DNA from: Paraescarpia echinospica | Lineage: Eukaryota > Annelida > Polychaeta > Sabellida > Siboglinidae | Reading direction: 5' to 3' | DNA: 64,000 nt | Assembly: GCA_020002185.1 (NCBI GenBank) | Contig: CM034531.1 | Coordinates: 84,814,183 to 84,878,182, forward strand | Shown: positions 48,549-62,300 of the stretch, piece after piece | Position numbering within the stretch: position 1 is the stretch's first letter | How the letters are laid out: the number at the start of each line of letters is the position of its first letter | Translations under genes and position numbers: made by a program | The notes under the pieces: generated by a model | What the model saw: the letters and a program-made list of their open reading frames with translations, nothing else | Told to the model about the DNA's origin: nothing | Database searches by the model: none

Positions 48549-50261
48549 GGCCACACTAAAAGGCGGACCGCGAACGGGCGGACCGGGCGGACCGGGCGGA
48601 CCGGGCGGACCACATTCACAAGGATGCGCGCGATCTTTGTTCCTTCTTTATAAGCGTTGTTGTTGATTGCGCGTACGTTCGTAATTATTGAAGTTTCTTT
48701 TATTATTGTATTATTACACAATATGAACAATTCTAAACATAATACCTGAATGGTGTAACTTACATTTAGAAAATTTTAACATAATAATAAATTAACAGTT
48801 TACGTACTATAAAAGAACATTCTGAATATCCCATGCATAGTCAGTTTATTTAAATCGTTTGATGTAACCACTCGTCTAACGGTACATGTTTTCACGGGAC
48901 ACTATCAGTGTATCACCTGTTATTGAACGCTGACCTTATTGAAACAATTACGATAGACCCCGGTGAGGAATTCTGAGGCTCCAGCAGTCTTTTGATTTTG
49001 CTTGATCTATTTTACAGGGCCAGGCATATTTGTTTTGATTTCAGTTGGATTGCACTGCTAGCTCCATATGTGTTAGGGAGTGTGTGAGTAGTTCACATTA
49101 TTTGAATGTTCTAGTTAACTGAGATCGTGGACAGCATCGCTTTGACAAGCTGTCCCAGACACATTCACAAATTTGTTTTATAGGCGTAATTAATGCATTT
49201 ATTAAATTCACACGCATTTTGTAATTATATAATAAATATCCAATTTAAATTAGCTTAATCTAAATTATAACATAGATATGACCTACAGTTATATTAATAT
49301 TTTTAATATAAATCTTAGCATGTAAATGACATGTATGAATATCTGTACATGCTGTTTGTAACAGTTGAGATTTACATACGGAACAATTATTTTAATATAT
49401 TTCAGAGTTAATTATAGTTCAAATACAGTAGGCATATAACTGGCATATCGCATTTGTTTTAACTGTTGTTGGAATGTAATATTTAGGTATTATTAATTTG
49501 TTCCATTGTTAGCTGAGCAGTTGAGTAGATATTCCACATGCTTTGATAGATACTCGTGTCTACCTATGTTTTGCAAGTTACTACAAACAATAGCTTTCTA
49601 GAAGAGGTATAACTCCAGATGTGTGCGTTTAATGCAGAACTTCTTACTCAGTTTAAAGGAACATATTGTACTACAATTAACTTTTGAGGTGAGCTATTGT
49701 AGGTATTTAAAGGCATAGATCATGTTTGGTGGACATTCCCTCAATGACCAGTTTGTGTTGTTAACATCACTGCTGTCATAGCTCTTCAAGTGCACGTGTA
49801 TTCTGATTCAATTTTTAAGTACTTACCACATTTTGTGGACACAAATTTTGGTTGTGTGGAATTTAGATATGTATTTAACTTTCTTGGGGTGTCATCAGAA
49901 TAGTTGTCACTGATGCATGCATAAATTCATAGCAGCTGTTTATTATATTATTTGACATGTGGTTTGTAGTTAATTGTACATATCATCACAGCAATCGTAA
50001 AAATAAATACAAACAAACAACAAATCCAAGAATTATTATATTATTAATTGCACTGTTGTGTTCATTTTGTAAAATCATTGATGTCTTCTCAAATTTCCAC
50101 GCATGGTATTAATGAAAGACATTTCAATGTTTATAAACGAACGCACAAGAGCGCACCCGAAGGAACAACGTACGTAAACATGGAAAGTAGACTTCGCGCG
50201 CATCCTTGTCAATGTGGTCCGCCCGGTCCGCCCGTTCGCAGTCCGCCTTTTAGTGTGGGCC
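48549..50261. mobile_element. Non-autonomous DNA transposon with long inverted repeats and 8-bp target duplication
   Basis: The left end reads GGCCACACTAAAAGGCGGAC. The right end, read on the minus strand, is GGCCCACACTAAAAGGCGGA. The terminal inverted repeats continue through CGAACGGGCGGACC and AAGGATGCGCGCGA for about 90-100 bp. They differ by two extra GGGCGGACC copies on the left. Both ends are flanked by the perfect 8-bp direct repeat TGCGTTGG (48541-48548 and 50262-50269). The 1.4-kb interior is AT-rich without a transposase. The 8-bp duplication fits hAT, P or Merlin type elements; the GG start points to no class that I can name firmly. The right end is about 112 bp from the TRA2 start codon. 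Confidence 0.85.
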
Positions 50262-50373
50262 TGCGTTGGTTAGTTGCCATTGTGTCGTGTCGAAGAGATT
50301 TTGCAGAAGAAACGTCGTTTTAAATCAGTTACTGTAATAATCCAAGACGGGGTCTGTAAAGGAAGAAGGCGAA

Positions 50374-53300
50374 ATGAGCGATAGAGAAGTATGTGTTTTT
50401 GCATTGGTTAAGTAGTAACTACCTTTGCATTTATAAGTATTGTAATAATATTAAGAATAGTTTAACAAATCTCAGTTCGCCGGTTGCGCCATTTTTGGAA
50501 TGTCGCTGGAAATTGCATTGGCCTTCGCTTTTGTTTGTATCACAAATCCACAAGCGAATGTACTGAGTAAAAGGTGAAGTATGAATTTTATAAATTAATA
50601 ACGCCGTTTTTTTAATGTGTACCAGTCCAAAAGCTATTTGTGTATTGCCATTTATTGCATGCACGATGCAGCCTTTTTGCAGGGCCGAGGCTATTTCCCC
50701 GACCAGTCGGGGTAAGACCACATTAAGGATTCGTCCGCCATTACCCACCGAAAGAGTGCCCTCGAAAATACCGTTTTGGTGTCATGTGTGAATTTTGTTA
50801 GAGCACTTTGGCATGGCACATGTCAGTCCAGTGAATACTGAATGTACTACTACATTAGATCTTTCACGAGGTAGCAATAAACATACGCTAGTCGCTCGCG
50901 TATTCGCACAGTGGCTATTTTGCAGAACGAGGTATGAGAATTTTACGAGTTTTCCCCAGCACTTGTGTCAAAGGAGGTTAAATATGCTGTGAAATTTTCA
51001 AGAAAATTGTTCGTCAAATTTAGCAGGAAATGAAGGAAACGTTATAATGGCCGCCTATGTAAAATTTAAATGTGGTCTTACCCCAGTCGGGATGTAAAGG
51101 TCGATCATGTTTAGACCGAAAGGCAACGGTATTATAATTGGAATAGTTGGTAGAAACTTATTCATAGAATATCGTACGTGGCTAGGGAAACATTGAGCAT
51201 GATTGGGAAATAGCTAGCTCCCATAAAGATTGTCGGGATAGCCGATCTGAATAATCACTGTCAGTAGAGAAGCGAAGAGTCAACGATTAATGTTTCATTT
51301 GTATGGTGGCTAGGGAAACATTGAGAGGTCAGCTGTATAATGATTGCCGGGATAGCATGTTTGAATAATTACTGTCAGTAGATACTACAAATTGAAACAT
51401 TTTAGTTCCGCCCGGATTAGTGCTCCCAATTAATAGCTGTCGGACAATTGGCACCGGAATCAGTTAAGGTTGCACATATTTCATTGCAGGAGATCGTTGT
51501 TTGTCAGTAATGTTGTATGTCAGATAACTGCTTGTCCGCCAGCGTGTTGATTGTTGATTAATGTCCCCATACGTAGGACATATATGATTATCTGTAGACG
51601 GTATAAAAGGAGACAGAACTATAGTCGAAGAGATCACTTTCCCTGACTAGGGGGAGATCTCTTTCTGGTTGTAGATGTCATGCTGTTGTACGTTGTGCAA
51701 TGAAAGCCTATGCTATAGGTCTAGCCTAGACTTCTGCGATTTTTAATGCGAGTCTTCGCTAGTCCTGACTACAGAGAATCCTGAACGAAGTAGGGAGGAC
51801 ACCTAGCCAGACTGCGATGTCTTGTACATTTTGGAGAGCGTGCCAGGATGCTGTTTTTTTTATATGTAAAGTTGAGTGTGTTGTTTGATCAGATCGACTG
51901 GTCGGGCAAACAGCAACAAGCTTTTTGCAGGAGACGCCAATTCCTCATTCATTGCAGTCTCTAGCCTCGTGTGACGTGTCTCATCATGGTTGAGACGATT
52001 ATAGAGCATCACAATATTTTGCGGTTTTTTATAGTATTATCTATTTGCTCAGGCTCAGCACTTTGCTGCTGTTGGTGTTCTTTGACACCAACCACCGTGC
52101 AGTGTTGGCAGCAGAAGAGGTGGGGATCGGCCAGCGTGAGATAGTGCGCATGTTTGCCATGCTCAACATCAAGGGTGGTCTTCACCATCGGACATACCAC
52201 AGGATCAACCGCAAGATTCTGAGCTAGTTGCTTCATGGCCCAGTGGTAGACATACTCACTACGTCACATTCCATTGTGCACAAGATGTACGAAGGCATCC
52301 ATGGCCATACTGCCAGACCACGTGACATCACCGTCAGCTATGATGCGGCATGGCACATTAAATGACACACCTCACCTATGTGGTACATAGCGAGTCCTGT
52401 GCTGAGTGCACCTTGGTCGGGGACACGCTGACAGGGGAGAAGCGGGAGGTGTGGCTCGGTGCACACCATCAGGTCTGCAAGTGTAACCGCACACAATGGG
52501 GTGTGTAACAGTGGGGCCATAGAAACCGAAGGTGCCAAGATTTTATGGAGATGGTCAGAAGAAGTTGGGGGATTCTGTTACACTGGCCTGGTGGGTGATG
52601 AGGTCAACAAGATCAAGGTGGGTGCTACAACAGCTGTGGTGAAGGCAGGTCCATCAATGAAGCGGGTGGATCCTAGCAGTCATGCTGCTACTACCCTCCT
52701 GACAACGACACCAACTGGGAAGGGCCGCCTGACGCATGATCGTATGAAGAAGTTGTCATCATATCATCGAACAGCGATTGTAGAGAATGCCCCAGACGCT
52801 GATGCTGTCCACCACACTGTTTGGGCCATCTTCTTTCACGCTCTCTCCACTCTCGATGACCCTCACCACACCTGCACCAGGTACTGGCATGAAGTTTCAG
52901 ACCTCCAATGCCAACGAGAGCCTGCACGCGACCGTTTGGAGGAGGGCAAAGTACTGCGGAAAGAAGACAACAGAAATTGCTGTAGCCCTGGCAGTGATGT
53001 CCTACAACAAGGGAGTTGGTGCACAGTCAGATGCTGTTAGCACTCTACGTGTGTCGTCTGGCAAGACCTTGTTGCACGTTGCTGCTCAACTCGATGCGAT
53101 CCGACTCCGCTTTGCCGACAAGGCCGCACACGCTGAAACCAAGACCATGGAGAAAGTGCAACACAATGTCAAGTTGGTGGCATCCGAGGGAGGGAGTCCT
53201 CTATGATGCAGGAGGGTACTGAATGAGATAAGGACACTGAGTGAGAGAGGACTCAGTGCGAGACTGTTTGAACTTGATTTTGTATATTTTTGTTCACGTG

Positions 53301-56300
53301 AGAATTTTGATGAATGCCGCATTCTCCATGTTATGGTATTAATATTTCACATTTTATCATTAATGTATATTAAAAATACATTTACAGCCTCTATTGAGTC
53401 TATATATACTTCCTTGTGGCTATATGGCCACAAAAGTGCAATATTATAGTCAATATTGATGACTGTACCTTAGTATTCCGTTTTTGTAATGTTTCTCCAA
53501 ACAACATTTTAAAGTTTTTTTAGATTTGTGGAAAGTCCCCCGAAAAAGTTACAAAGATAAGATGCTTAAATTTTTGCTGCACAAGGATGCATTATAGTTC
53601 TGTGCAATGAGTGATTTTGAACCAAATCATAAGTGTCTAAGAGACGATGGGGTAATGTTTAAAAAAATATAAGTAAACACATTTTTTTTTTAACTTTCAT
53701 TTTTTAAATTAAAATACACATTTTTTTTTCTTCCAAACTACTTCATTGCACAACTTGATATATTGCTTACTGGTATAAATGAGACAAATGATTAAAATTT
53801 TTCATGGGACTTTTCACAAAACCACCCTATCAGCAATTCTAGGATTTTCCGCTTACCATGGTTATGGTTATGCAAATTGCATATTATCTCATGAGTAACC
53901 TTATTTTTATATAAACATACCCTGCAAATTTTGTCAAGATACAATGAATAGTTTTTGAGATATGACATACACCCATTTCACGAGGAGCCTGTATCCTTAA
54001 AACAGCAAATTAAGGTGGCTCTGGTGGCAAAGATGTGCTTGTTTTGAATTAATAATTTCTAATAAAAGTTTTGAAGATAACTTTTTTTAAAGTTTCTGTG
54101 TTGTTTAGTGACATTTCCATGCTTTTAAAGACAATTTAAAAATGTCTTAAAAATCACCTCAAAATGGCATTTCATTTTGAGAAATAACCTGGAAGAAAAA
54201 TTTGCATGTTTGTAAGCACAAATATATTATTGACATGGTTTGTTTTGTGAACAAATGCATATTAAGCGTGCTACAGCTTCATAAAAATGTTACAACAATG
54301 TTGAAAGACAGCCAAAACTTGACGTGTATTTTTGGCACAACCCCTTCACCAATCGTAAATCAATCCCGTGCAATTTGGCACACATGTAACTGTAAGGCCA
54401 GCTTGCATTCCAAGTTATAGCTTTGACTCCAAATGCCGGGAAATCGCTTCTCTGCACATATAGAAATCAATTTTTTCTGGAGGAGGATCAGGGCGCCTAC
54501 GGCACGCTTCGCCTGCCAGTTACACAGTCTCAAAATTTACTACATACCCAAATTATATTTTCTTGCGGAAACCCTGCATGGGTATCAATAAATGGCGAGT
54601 TAGATGTTTTATTCACCTCTCTTGTTTAACAACTGTACTTATTGTATTCATGCATACTGTGCATTATACTATAAATGTTCTGATGAAAAATGTAATAATA
54701 ATTGCTTCAAATGTAATTGTAATAGGAAGGAAACAAAGTAATACTAATATATTGCAATGTAATACATTAAAGAAACTTTTAAGAGTCCGATAGGAAAGAC
54801 AGCTCTTCCTACCTGTTATTAAAATATGGTACAACAGCAGCAAGACATTTTTATTATTGTAAAAACGCATGGATATTGCTTTTATTAGTGTAAAAACATG
54901 AAAATGGCATTTGTTTCAATTACTAACGATTTCAGCGCAAGTAAGAATTCTGGTCGGGCAAGTAGAATGTCAAGACCACTAGTCCCGTGGGCAAGTAGCC
55001 AAAAACCATAATGTCAAGCCCTGCTGTTAGAGATTTTTCAAATATTTACCGGAGTTATTAAAATAGCTTTGTGATGTCTCTGATTAAAGCTAGATCGAGC
55101 ACAATTTCAAGAGTAGAGGCTATTAAATATACCTGTTTGACCATGCTAAAACATCTGTCTACATTAGATACTTTGGTGAAACTGTTATGAACGTGTAACC
55201 AGACCTGGGGCGGAAGTACTCGGTACTCGAGTACATTTTTGAAGTACTCGTACTCATAAAACTTATGGGTCATGTACTCGTACTCATACTCATTGTACTC
55301 GGATTTTACGAGTACATTACGAGTACATCTGAGTACTTTCTCAATATATACTGGGAACAATTAATTTATTTGCAGTTATAAAATCAAACTTTCTTGAAAT
55401 GTTGAAATGCTCAACTATTTTTTTAAATACTTTGTTATTTCACATAGAATGCCACCTTGCCATCCCTGCACATAGTACATCCTCATTCTCTGATAGCCAT
55501 GAGTCCATGACTATGATACCCTAACATGGCAACAGGCAGCATCTTTCCCCAGTCAGAAACACCCTGTTAAGCAAACAATAATTGTAGGCTATCAGTTCAG
55601 GCCATAAAACAGTTTAATCAAGCCACCAGGATGTCCATAAAGAGCCAACTACTAGTAGCAGTTAACCCACCTGTTAGACAGGGAATGCATTTAATGTAGT
55701 CTGGAGACCATGCCACTTGGCACTGGCGGACAGTGCTAACTGCTAAGAACAAGAACTGCCAGTCTTCCTCTGTAGAAGTAAGGTGGCTCAAGTCAGACCC
55801 TACACTAATATAATCCAGTGCCAACTTAGTGTGACACCAGTGAAGACATGTGGCATGATAGTCTAGGTCAGAGAGAACATGCACTGAGGGAGCAGAGATA
55901 AGAGAAATGCTAAACAAAGACAAGTAGCCAGTGGGATGCCAGGTAACAAATCCTCCTGTTGGTTGCTTTGTTTTACATGCTTAACCTGGAGACAACCAGC
56001 AAAGTTCAAATGATTGGCTGGGGGTATCCACTGGTCAGTCTCTTTTACCCACTCATTTGTGATCATTAAAGAATGTCAATCGTACTTTATGATTGGTTTA
56101 CGTGTGCCTAGTTGGTCGGTGACTCAATATTGTCCCTAGATATATCATGACAGTGATACCACATGCCTACATTGCAGAGAGATCCACTAAATTGTCGATT
56201 TTACGATACGTTATTATTTAATATTTATATTTACAAAATGTACTCGTACTCGTGAGAATGTACTCGTACTCAGCTTTTAGCAATGTACTCGTACTCGTCC

Positions 56301-59300
56301 ATCGTCAAAGTACTCGTACTCATAAAAATGTACTCGGCCCCAGGTCTGCTTGTAACATATATATATAACTATAATTTGTGAATTTGTTACAGGGTAGTGA
56401 GACAAGGTCCCATTCCTACAAGACGAGGTCCCGGTCTTACTCGGTGGAGAAGTCCCCTGTTGGATCCCTGGGCAGTGACCACCTGAACTCATGTTCTCCC
56501 CGCTCCCAGAAGGAAGCATCCAAGTCTCCTGTCAGAGCAAGTCCCCCAAGATCACGTTCACGGTAAGATCATCTCACTAGTTTGCAGTGAACATATTGTT
56601 CATTCTGTGCATGTCAAGTAATTTAAATAAACTTATGTTTTACACTTGTATACTATTTTTTGGTAAGAATTAGTCATACTTGTGAATAGGGGACACCAAG
56701 ACTAAGTCTGTTTCCAGCACACATCAAACATATATAGTCATACAATGATAACAAGAACGCAGGGTTGTGGGTGAAAACGAAGATCGCCAAGCATTTTATT
56801 ATTATGCATTTTATTAATTACCCGTAGCAAAAATTATGCAGCTATACATATAAACTACTACTAAGCTAACTACAAACACTAACTAAATTACATATGTATC
56901 ACATACACATGACAAACACTGGTAAACCAGCAGGGATGGTGGGGAGGAGTTTTGAAAAACTTGTCTAAACGAAACGCGACATGCTCGTGCCACTGCGCGA
57001 TACAAAATGCAACATTCCCGCCAAATTAACTGCTGCTACAACAGGCTGTCTGCGATAGGCGCAGCAGAAATTACCGAGCTAGTCCACCACCTGATTAATA
57101 ATATATTAAACATGTTTTAATCCACATGCTATTTTAAGTGAGAAGCCACGTCATAGTATTTTGATATAAATATGTGTTGTCACTGATTACAGTTGTGTGT
57201 TTGCTAGGAAAGTACCTCATAAACAAAAACTAAAAATTTCACTGGTACTGTGCATATAGTATGTGTTAATGGCAGATTGTTAGCGAGGCATATTAAAACA
57301 AATACTTTGTGTGATAGAATTAATAACACCACCTTCTACACGTAGACAATATTGACATTGATTTGTGTAACATTCGAAGTTGGGCATTTACAGTTCAATA
57401 ATATTTGCAAATCTATTTTTGCCAAAATGAAAAACTACCATTTGTTGTTGCCAAAATTACTATCTGATCATTCTGACGTCATTGTCTCTAGAGAATTTAA
57501 AGGGAATAAAAACATATATTGCTTGAATTTATGTTATATTACATCCTGCTATCCACCAAGCAAAAAAAAAAATTTTATGCTGTGCAGCCGGACATTTTCG
57601 AATATGCATATTTTTGGTGCGCTTTTCGGGATGCCGAGATGTGACGTCACTCATGACTCAAACTCGCATCAGGCCGACCCTTTCCGTGCATTCAGAGCAT
57701 GTTTACAAGTATAGCTTTTGGGTTGAAACGAGCGTCAGAATGAGTTATTGTGCAATTTTCCGACGTAATACAAACACCTGACAGCATGCAAACTATTGAT
57801 TTTCTTTACACTTTTGTTGTTGATGTTTTCACGAAGTAACAAACCAAATCATTTAATCACTGTTTGTAAATAATTTTTATTTTGTAGTAATTATTTATTC
57901 GCCACAAAAATGAAAATATGGTCATTATGTAACGATGTTTCTAAATTTTATTCATCCAAACAAATATAATGTAATGGATATCTAATTTATTAATTGTAAA
58001 TATATTGTACAGTAATATATTGTAATTATACATGTGAAAACAGATTGTGATCTGTCTGGATAAATACAATTTAGAAACATCGTTGTATATAATAACCATA
58101 TTTTCATTTTTGTGGCGAATAAATATAATTACTACAAAAATAAAAAATAAATATTTACAAACAGTGCATCATAGTATACTAAATGATTTGGTTTATATTA
58201 CTTGGTGAAAACATAAACAAAAAAAGTGTAAAGAAAATCAATAGTTTGCATGCTGTCAGGATTGAACTGGTGTCGCCCAATTGTAAAACAGATGCCAAGG
58301 AACCAACGCGTTTACCAACTGAGCTATCACGGCCGGCAGAAATTCGCTGACTGATTTAAGTTATGATAAATTGTACAACTCCTCCTTCATAGCTCGCTAT
58401 TCTAGTGATATTACGAGATTTTACACTTTACTTTCAGTAGCTGGATATGATATATGTTTGCTATGTATGTATATTGGTGTACATTATCTCCCGTTGGTTG
58501 CATTCGATATAATTATTCTGAAAACGAGCCCAGGGCCAAGCTCGGCGAAACCTAGTCGACTTGTAGGCTCATTCGCATTCATTGTTTTGAATAAAATTGA
58601 ATTCATGTGGAACCGTAGGATAACTGCTTGTTCCTCTATGATGACTGGTGTTTGTATTACATCGGATTATTGCATAACAACTTATTCTGACGCTCGTTTC
58701 GACCCAACATTATCCATGTAAACATGCTCTGAATGCATAGAAAGGGTCGGCCTGCTGCGAGTGTGAGTCATGTGTGACGTTGAGATACCACGTGATCGCC
58801 TAGCTCATTAAATTTTTATTTTCCGCGGGAATCGCTACACAGACGGGTTTTAAATAGAATTTATGCTACAAATGTATTTTTCTGTATTTTTTTAATGTTC
58901 TTGAATGTTACATGCAATATTAAACTTTCTGTACACATGGAAAACGGATTTTAGCTAATGCCTTGTTTTTATTTCCTTTAAGATGTTGAGTTGTTGTTGG
59001 TAGGTCGCGGGGCAACAGAAGACATCACTCCCGCTCCAGGTACGGTACATGCTAGTATTCTCTCGTTCACTCACAACTTTTATAGGTACGTAGACAGGGC
59101 CTCACCCAGGATCAAATTTTTGCCAGTTCAAATTTGTTCAGACATTCTACGGAGTGTGGTCGGGCACGTGATTGAATGCACACACGTGAAAAAAGAAGCC
59201 CATTTCTGTTCAGAAAAGTAATATTTTATTTCAAAGTTAACTTTGAAACATAAAAATAATACTGTTTACTGTGTGGTTAACTTTTCTAATAAACACAATA

Positions 59301-62300
59301 ACCGTACATAATAAATTTTTATAATACAATAATTCCTGTCACACAATAACATAAGTGTCTGGTTGTTCCTCATGCAGCTGTGCTTAATATATATACATTG
59401 ACAAATGTAATTTACACAAGCAATCATTTTAAAAATTATGAATGTTCAAATCACTGATGCTGTTTCAGTTTAGTTTCAGTTTATATATATATGCCCGCGC
59501 AAAAAAACGACGGACGGACCCGTCCACAATCAATTTGACACCGTCCAAAAAAAAACAATTTTTGAATATACCGTCTACCGTACGGGTCTCTGGGTAAGAC
59601 CCTGTACGTAGATGAACTAAGTAGCATTTGACTTGGCCAAATAAAATGCTTATATCTTATCACATGTTTGCATGGAGCTTTTTTAATGGATTGTAATGCA
59701 GCAAGTGCCTTTAGAAGCCAACTGGAAGAAATCATGTAAAAGGTGATCTACTAATCTACAGTGTTGGAATGTTAACAGCTTGCAGGTGTGTTATACATTT
59801 GGTGCATGACATGTAACATATTGTGTTTATATCATGAGTGTTAACACGCCTTTGATCATTTAGAACATAGTTTGTGTTTGTGTGTGCTACACAGGCCATC
59901 CAACCTGTTTGTGTTTGTGTTGAAGAAGTCGCAGTCATCGGAGGTATCGCTCACGGTCTCGCTCCTATAGTCCATACGGTCGACGCAGACACTCACGCCA
60001 GTAAGTGTTGCTTAACCCATTTTATCCTGAAGCTAGTGCAGACAAATTGCAGCCAGTTCCTGACCATATCTAAGAAATCACTTTGTCAGCATCAGAAAAT
60101 GACAAGCCATCATTTAAAATGGACATACATACTATTTCTCAATGAATTTTGAAAAATTACATACCATCAGAAAGCAGATAAAATAAACTATGAAGTAATA
60201 TTGAAAATTAATTGTTTGATAACATTTACTATATGTAGTATATGGTAAAACATTTCCCAACAAATTCAAATTTGTATTGGGCTCTGTCACTTACTTTTCA
60301 CCGGATATTTTCTCCATGAAGGAGACAACATCTCAGTGAGCAAGTTGATTAATTTTTTTACACCATTCTTTCCTGAAAACAATGGTATAAAACTTGTTCA
60401 CGTATCTTGGATAGTTATCTCGTTATGTACAATTCTGTAGTAACATCCCTATGCGAAAGAACAGAATGGGAGTGTGGTGTTACTGAGCAGATTTATGCAA
60501 CTTTTTTTAATATCTTCTGTCAACGATATTAAAGTAACGAATTTGATCAACATTTTGATGTAAATTTATTTTTGAAGCAGTTACTGTCATTGAAAGTAAC
60601 AAGTTTGTTGCCGCCGAAAATGCGTCGTGGCGCGAAGCGGGCGAAAATAGGTGCCATTGTTGGTTCACTCCAATTTGAAGCCTTCAAAGACATTTCACAG
60701 ACAAATATCACATCAATTAGCATGGCCGTGTATATTATATCGTCTGTCTGCTTGTCTACCTTTTTGTTATCACCAGTATGAAGTTAATTAGCAGTTATCC
60801 TTCAAAAATGTTCGATATTTGCGACTTGTCCATCGTCTGGTTTCGATTTATATGGGGGTAGCTGACTTCTACGATGAATAACCAATGAACGGCGTTGATT
60901 TTGTGATTCCTATGTGTTTCCCAATGATGACAAGATACTGATGTCATTCAATGTTAATCAACCAATAGGGATCCATAACATTATGGCACAGAGTTTCCGC
61001 ACCAAGTGCAGGCTACGACTAGAATCGTATCCCGGATAAAATGTGTTAACTAGAAGACACGCTACGTTGAAATAGTCATAGCTAGTTCTACATAACTGAA
61101 TGTGGATTTATTTAAGTTAATGCAACTTATCTATTTTCTTTGTACCCAACTGTGATTTTGGTAATTGTGGGTTTTTTCTTGAATAGAGGATTACTTGGTT
61201 TCCTATGAAAATGTTTCATCTAAGTTAAACCAGCAGAACTTTGGTATTCCCATGCTTTGATTTTGTTGTTGAAGCAACTATATTCCAGACCCCTTTGAGT
61301 TGGCGTCTGGTCACTGTCGCACGCAGATGTTATGATTGTGTATTGTAGGTTTGTGTATGGCAGACATATCGGTGTGGTGTTTGTGTTGTAGTTCACGCAG
61401 TAGGTCCCCCTACGGCCGTCGCAGTGGAGGTGGCTCCCCCAACCACCGCCGGAGCTACCATAGTCACAGTCGGTCGCCTATGTCCAACAGACGTAGACAT
61501 GTCTGCAGTAGGGTACGTACAGCTTGCTGCTGGGCTCTAAGGTTCACACATGAATTGAATAATCATTATCTATTACATTACAAATAAAGCCATGCAATTC
61601 TAGACCTGGCAGAACTCCGTGTCTGCAGACTTGAATCTGATGGGTATCGACCATCGGGATGCACGGGACCGTGTCAAGTGGAAGAGGGAAATTGGAAAAA
61701 AGGCGAACCCAGCAGAGTCTGGAAACACCGCCTCTAAACGACGATGATGATGAATTCTAATCAATTACATCACAAATGCAGTTGTAATCACTGTTTACAG
61801 TGCATCTCATTTTCCTTTACCAAATGAACCCAGGGCAGTGGAAAGACAAATGGTTAAAAAAAAATGGCAGTACTAATTTCGGTTACCTTTATGAAGGTGC
61901 CAACTACTATGAATAAAATTGTATGTTAGCTTTATTTTTTATTGTTTGACATAGTAAATATTGCTGTTATCCTGCAGGCTGCGAAATAAGGCCGGTCCGA
62001 TCGTCCCGGACGAGTAGTTTCAGTGATCGGACTAGTCCATGTTTAGTGGAGCAGTCCCATCGGACTAGCTGTTATTATGTACATTAATTTACGCTATGTA
62101 TACGCTAGTTGGGTGTTGTGATGGATTAAAACAAAATCTGACAATAAGGTAGCATTTTATCACAGGCAGCTAAATATTCCGTACGACCGTCAGATGGGAA
62201 ACTTGCTGAACGCAGTGAATGTAAATGGCGGCTGTTTACATCCGGTTAGCATAGGAAAGGTAGTGCCACCTAGCGACCATGAGTGATGAGCGACATGGAC

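Noticed and set aside
55618..56066. Minus-strand frames inside the hAT element as a transposase
   Set aside because: No hAT transposase motifs (no RW-x-x-N or dimerisation-domain pattern) that I can recognise; the element looks non-autonomous.
57352..57714. 120-codon plus-strand frame in TRA2 intron 2
   Set aside because: AT-rich, no recognised family, overlaps the palindrome arm and has no supporting splice sites.
58258..58342. Functional tRNA gene
   Set aside because: A box is good, but the acceptor and T stems do not pair and the B box is degenerate; more likely a SINE or tRNA relic.
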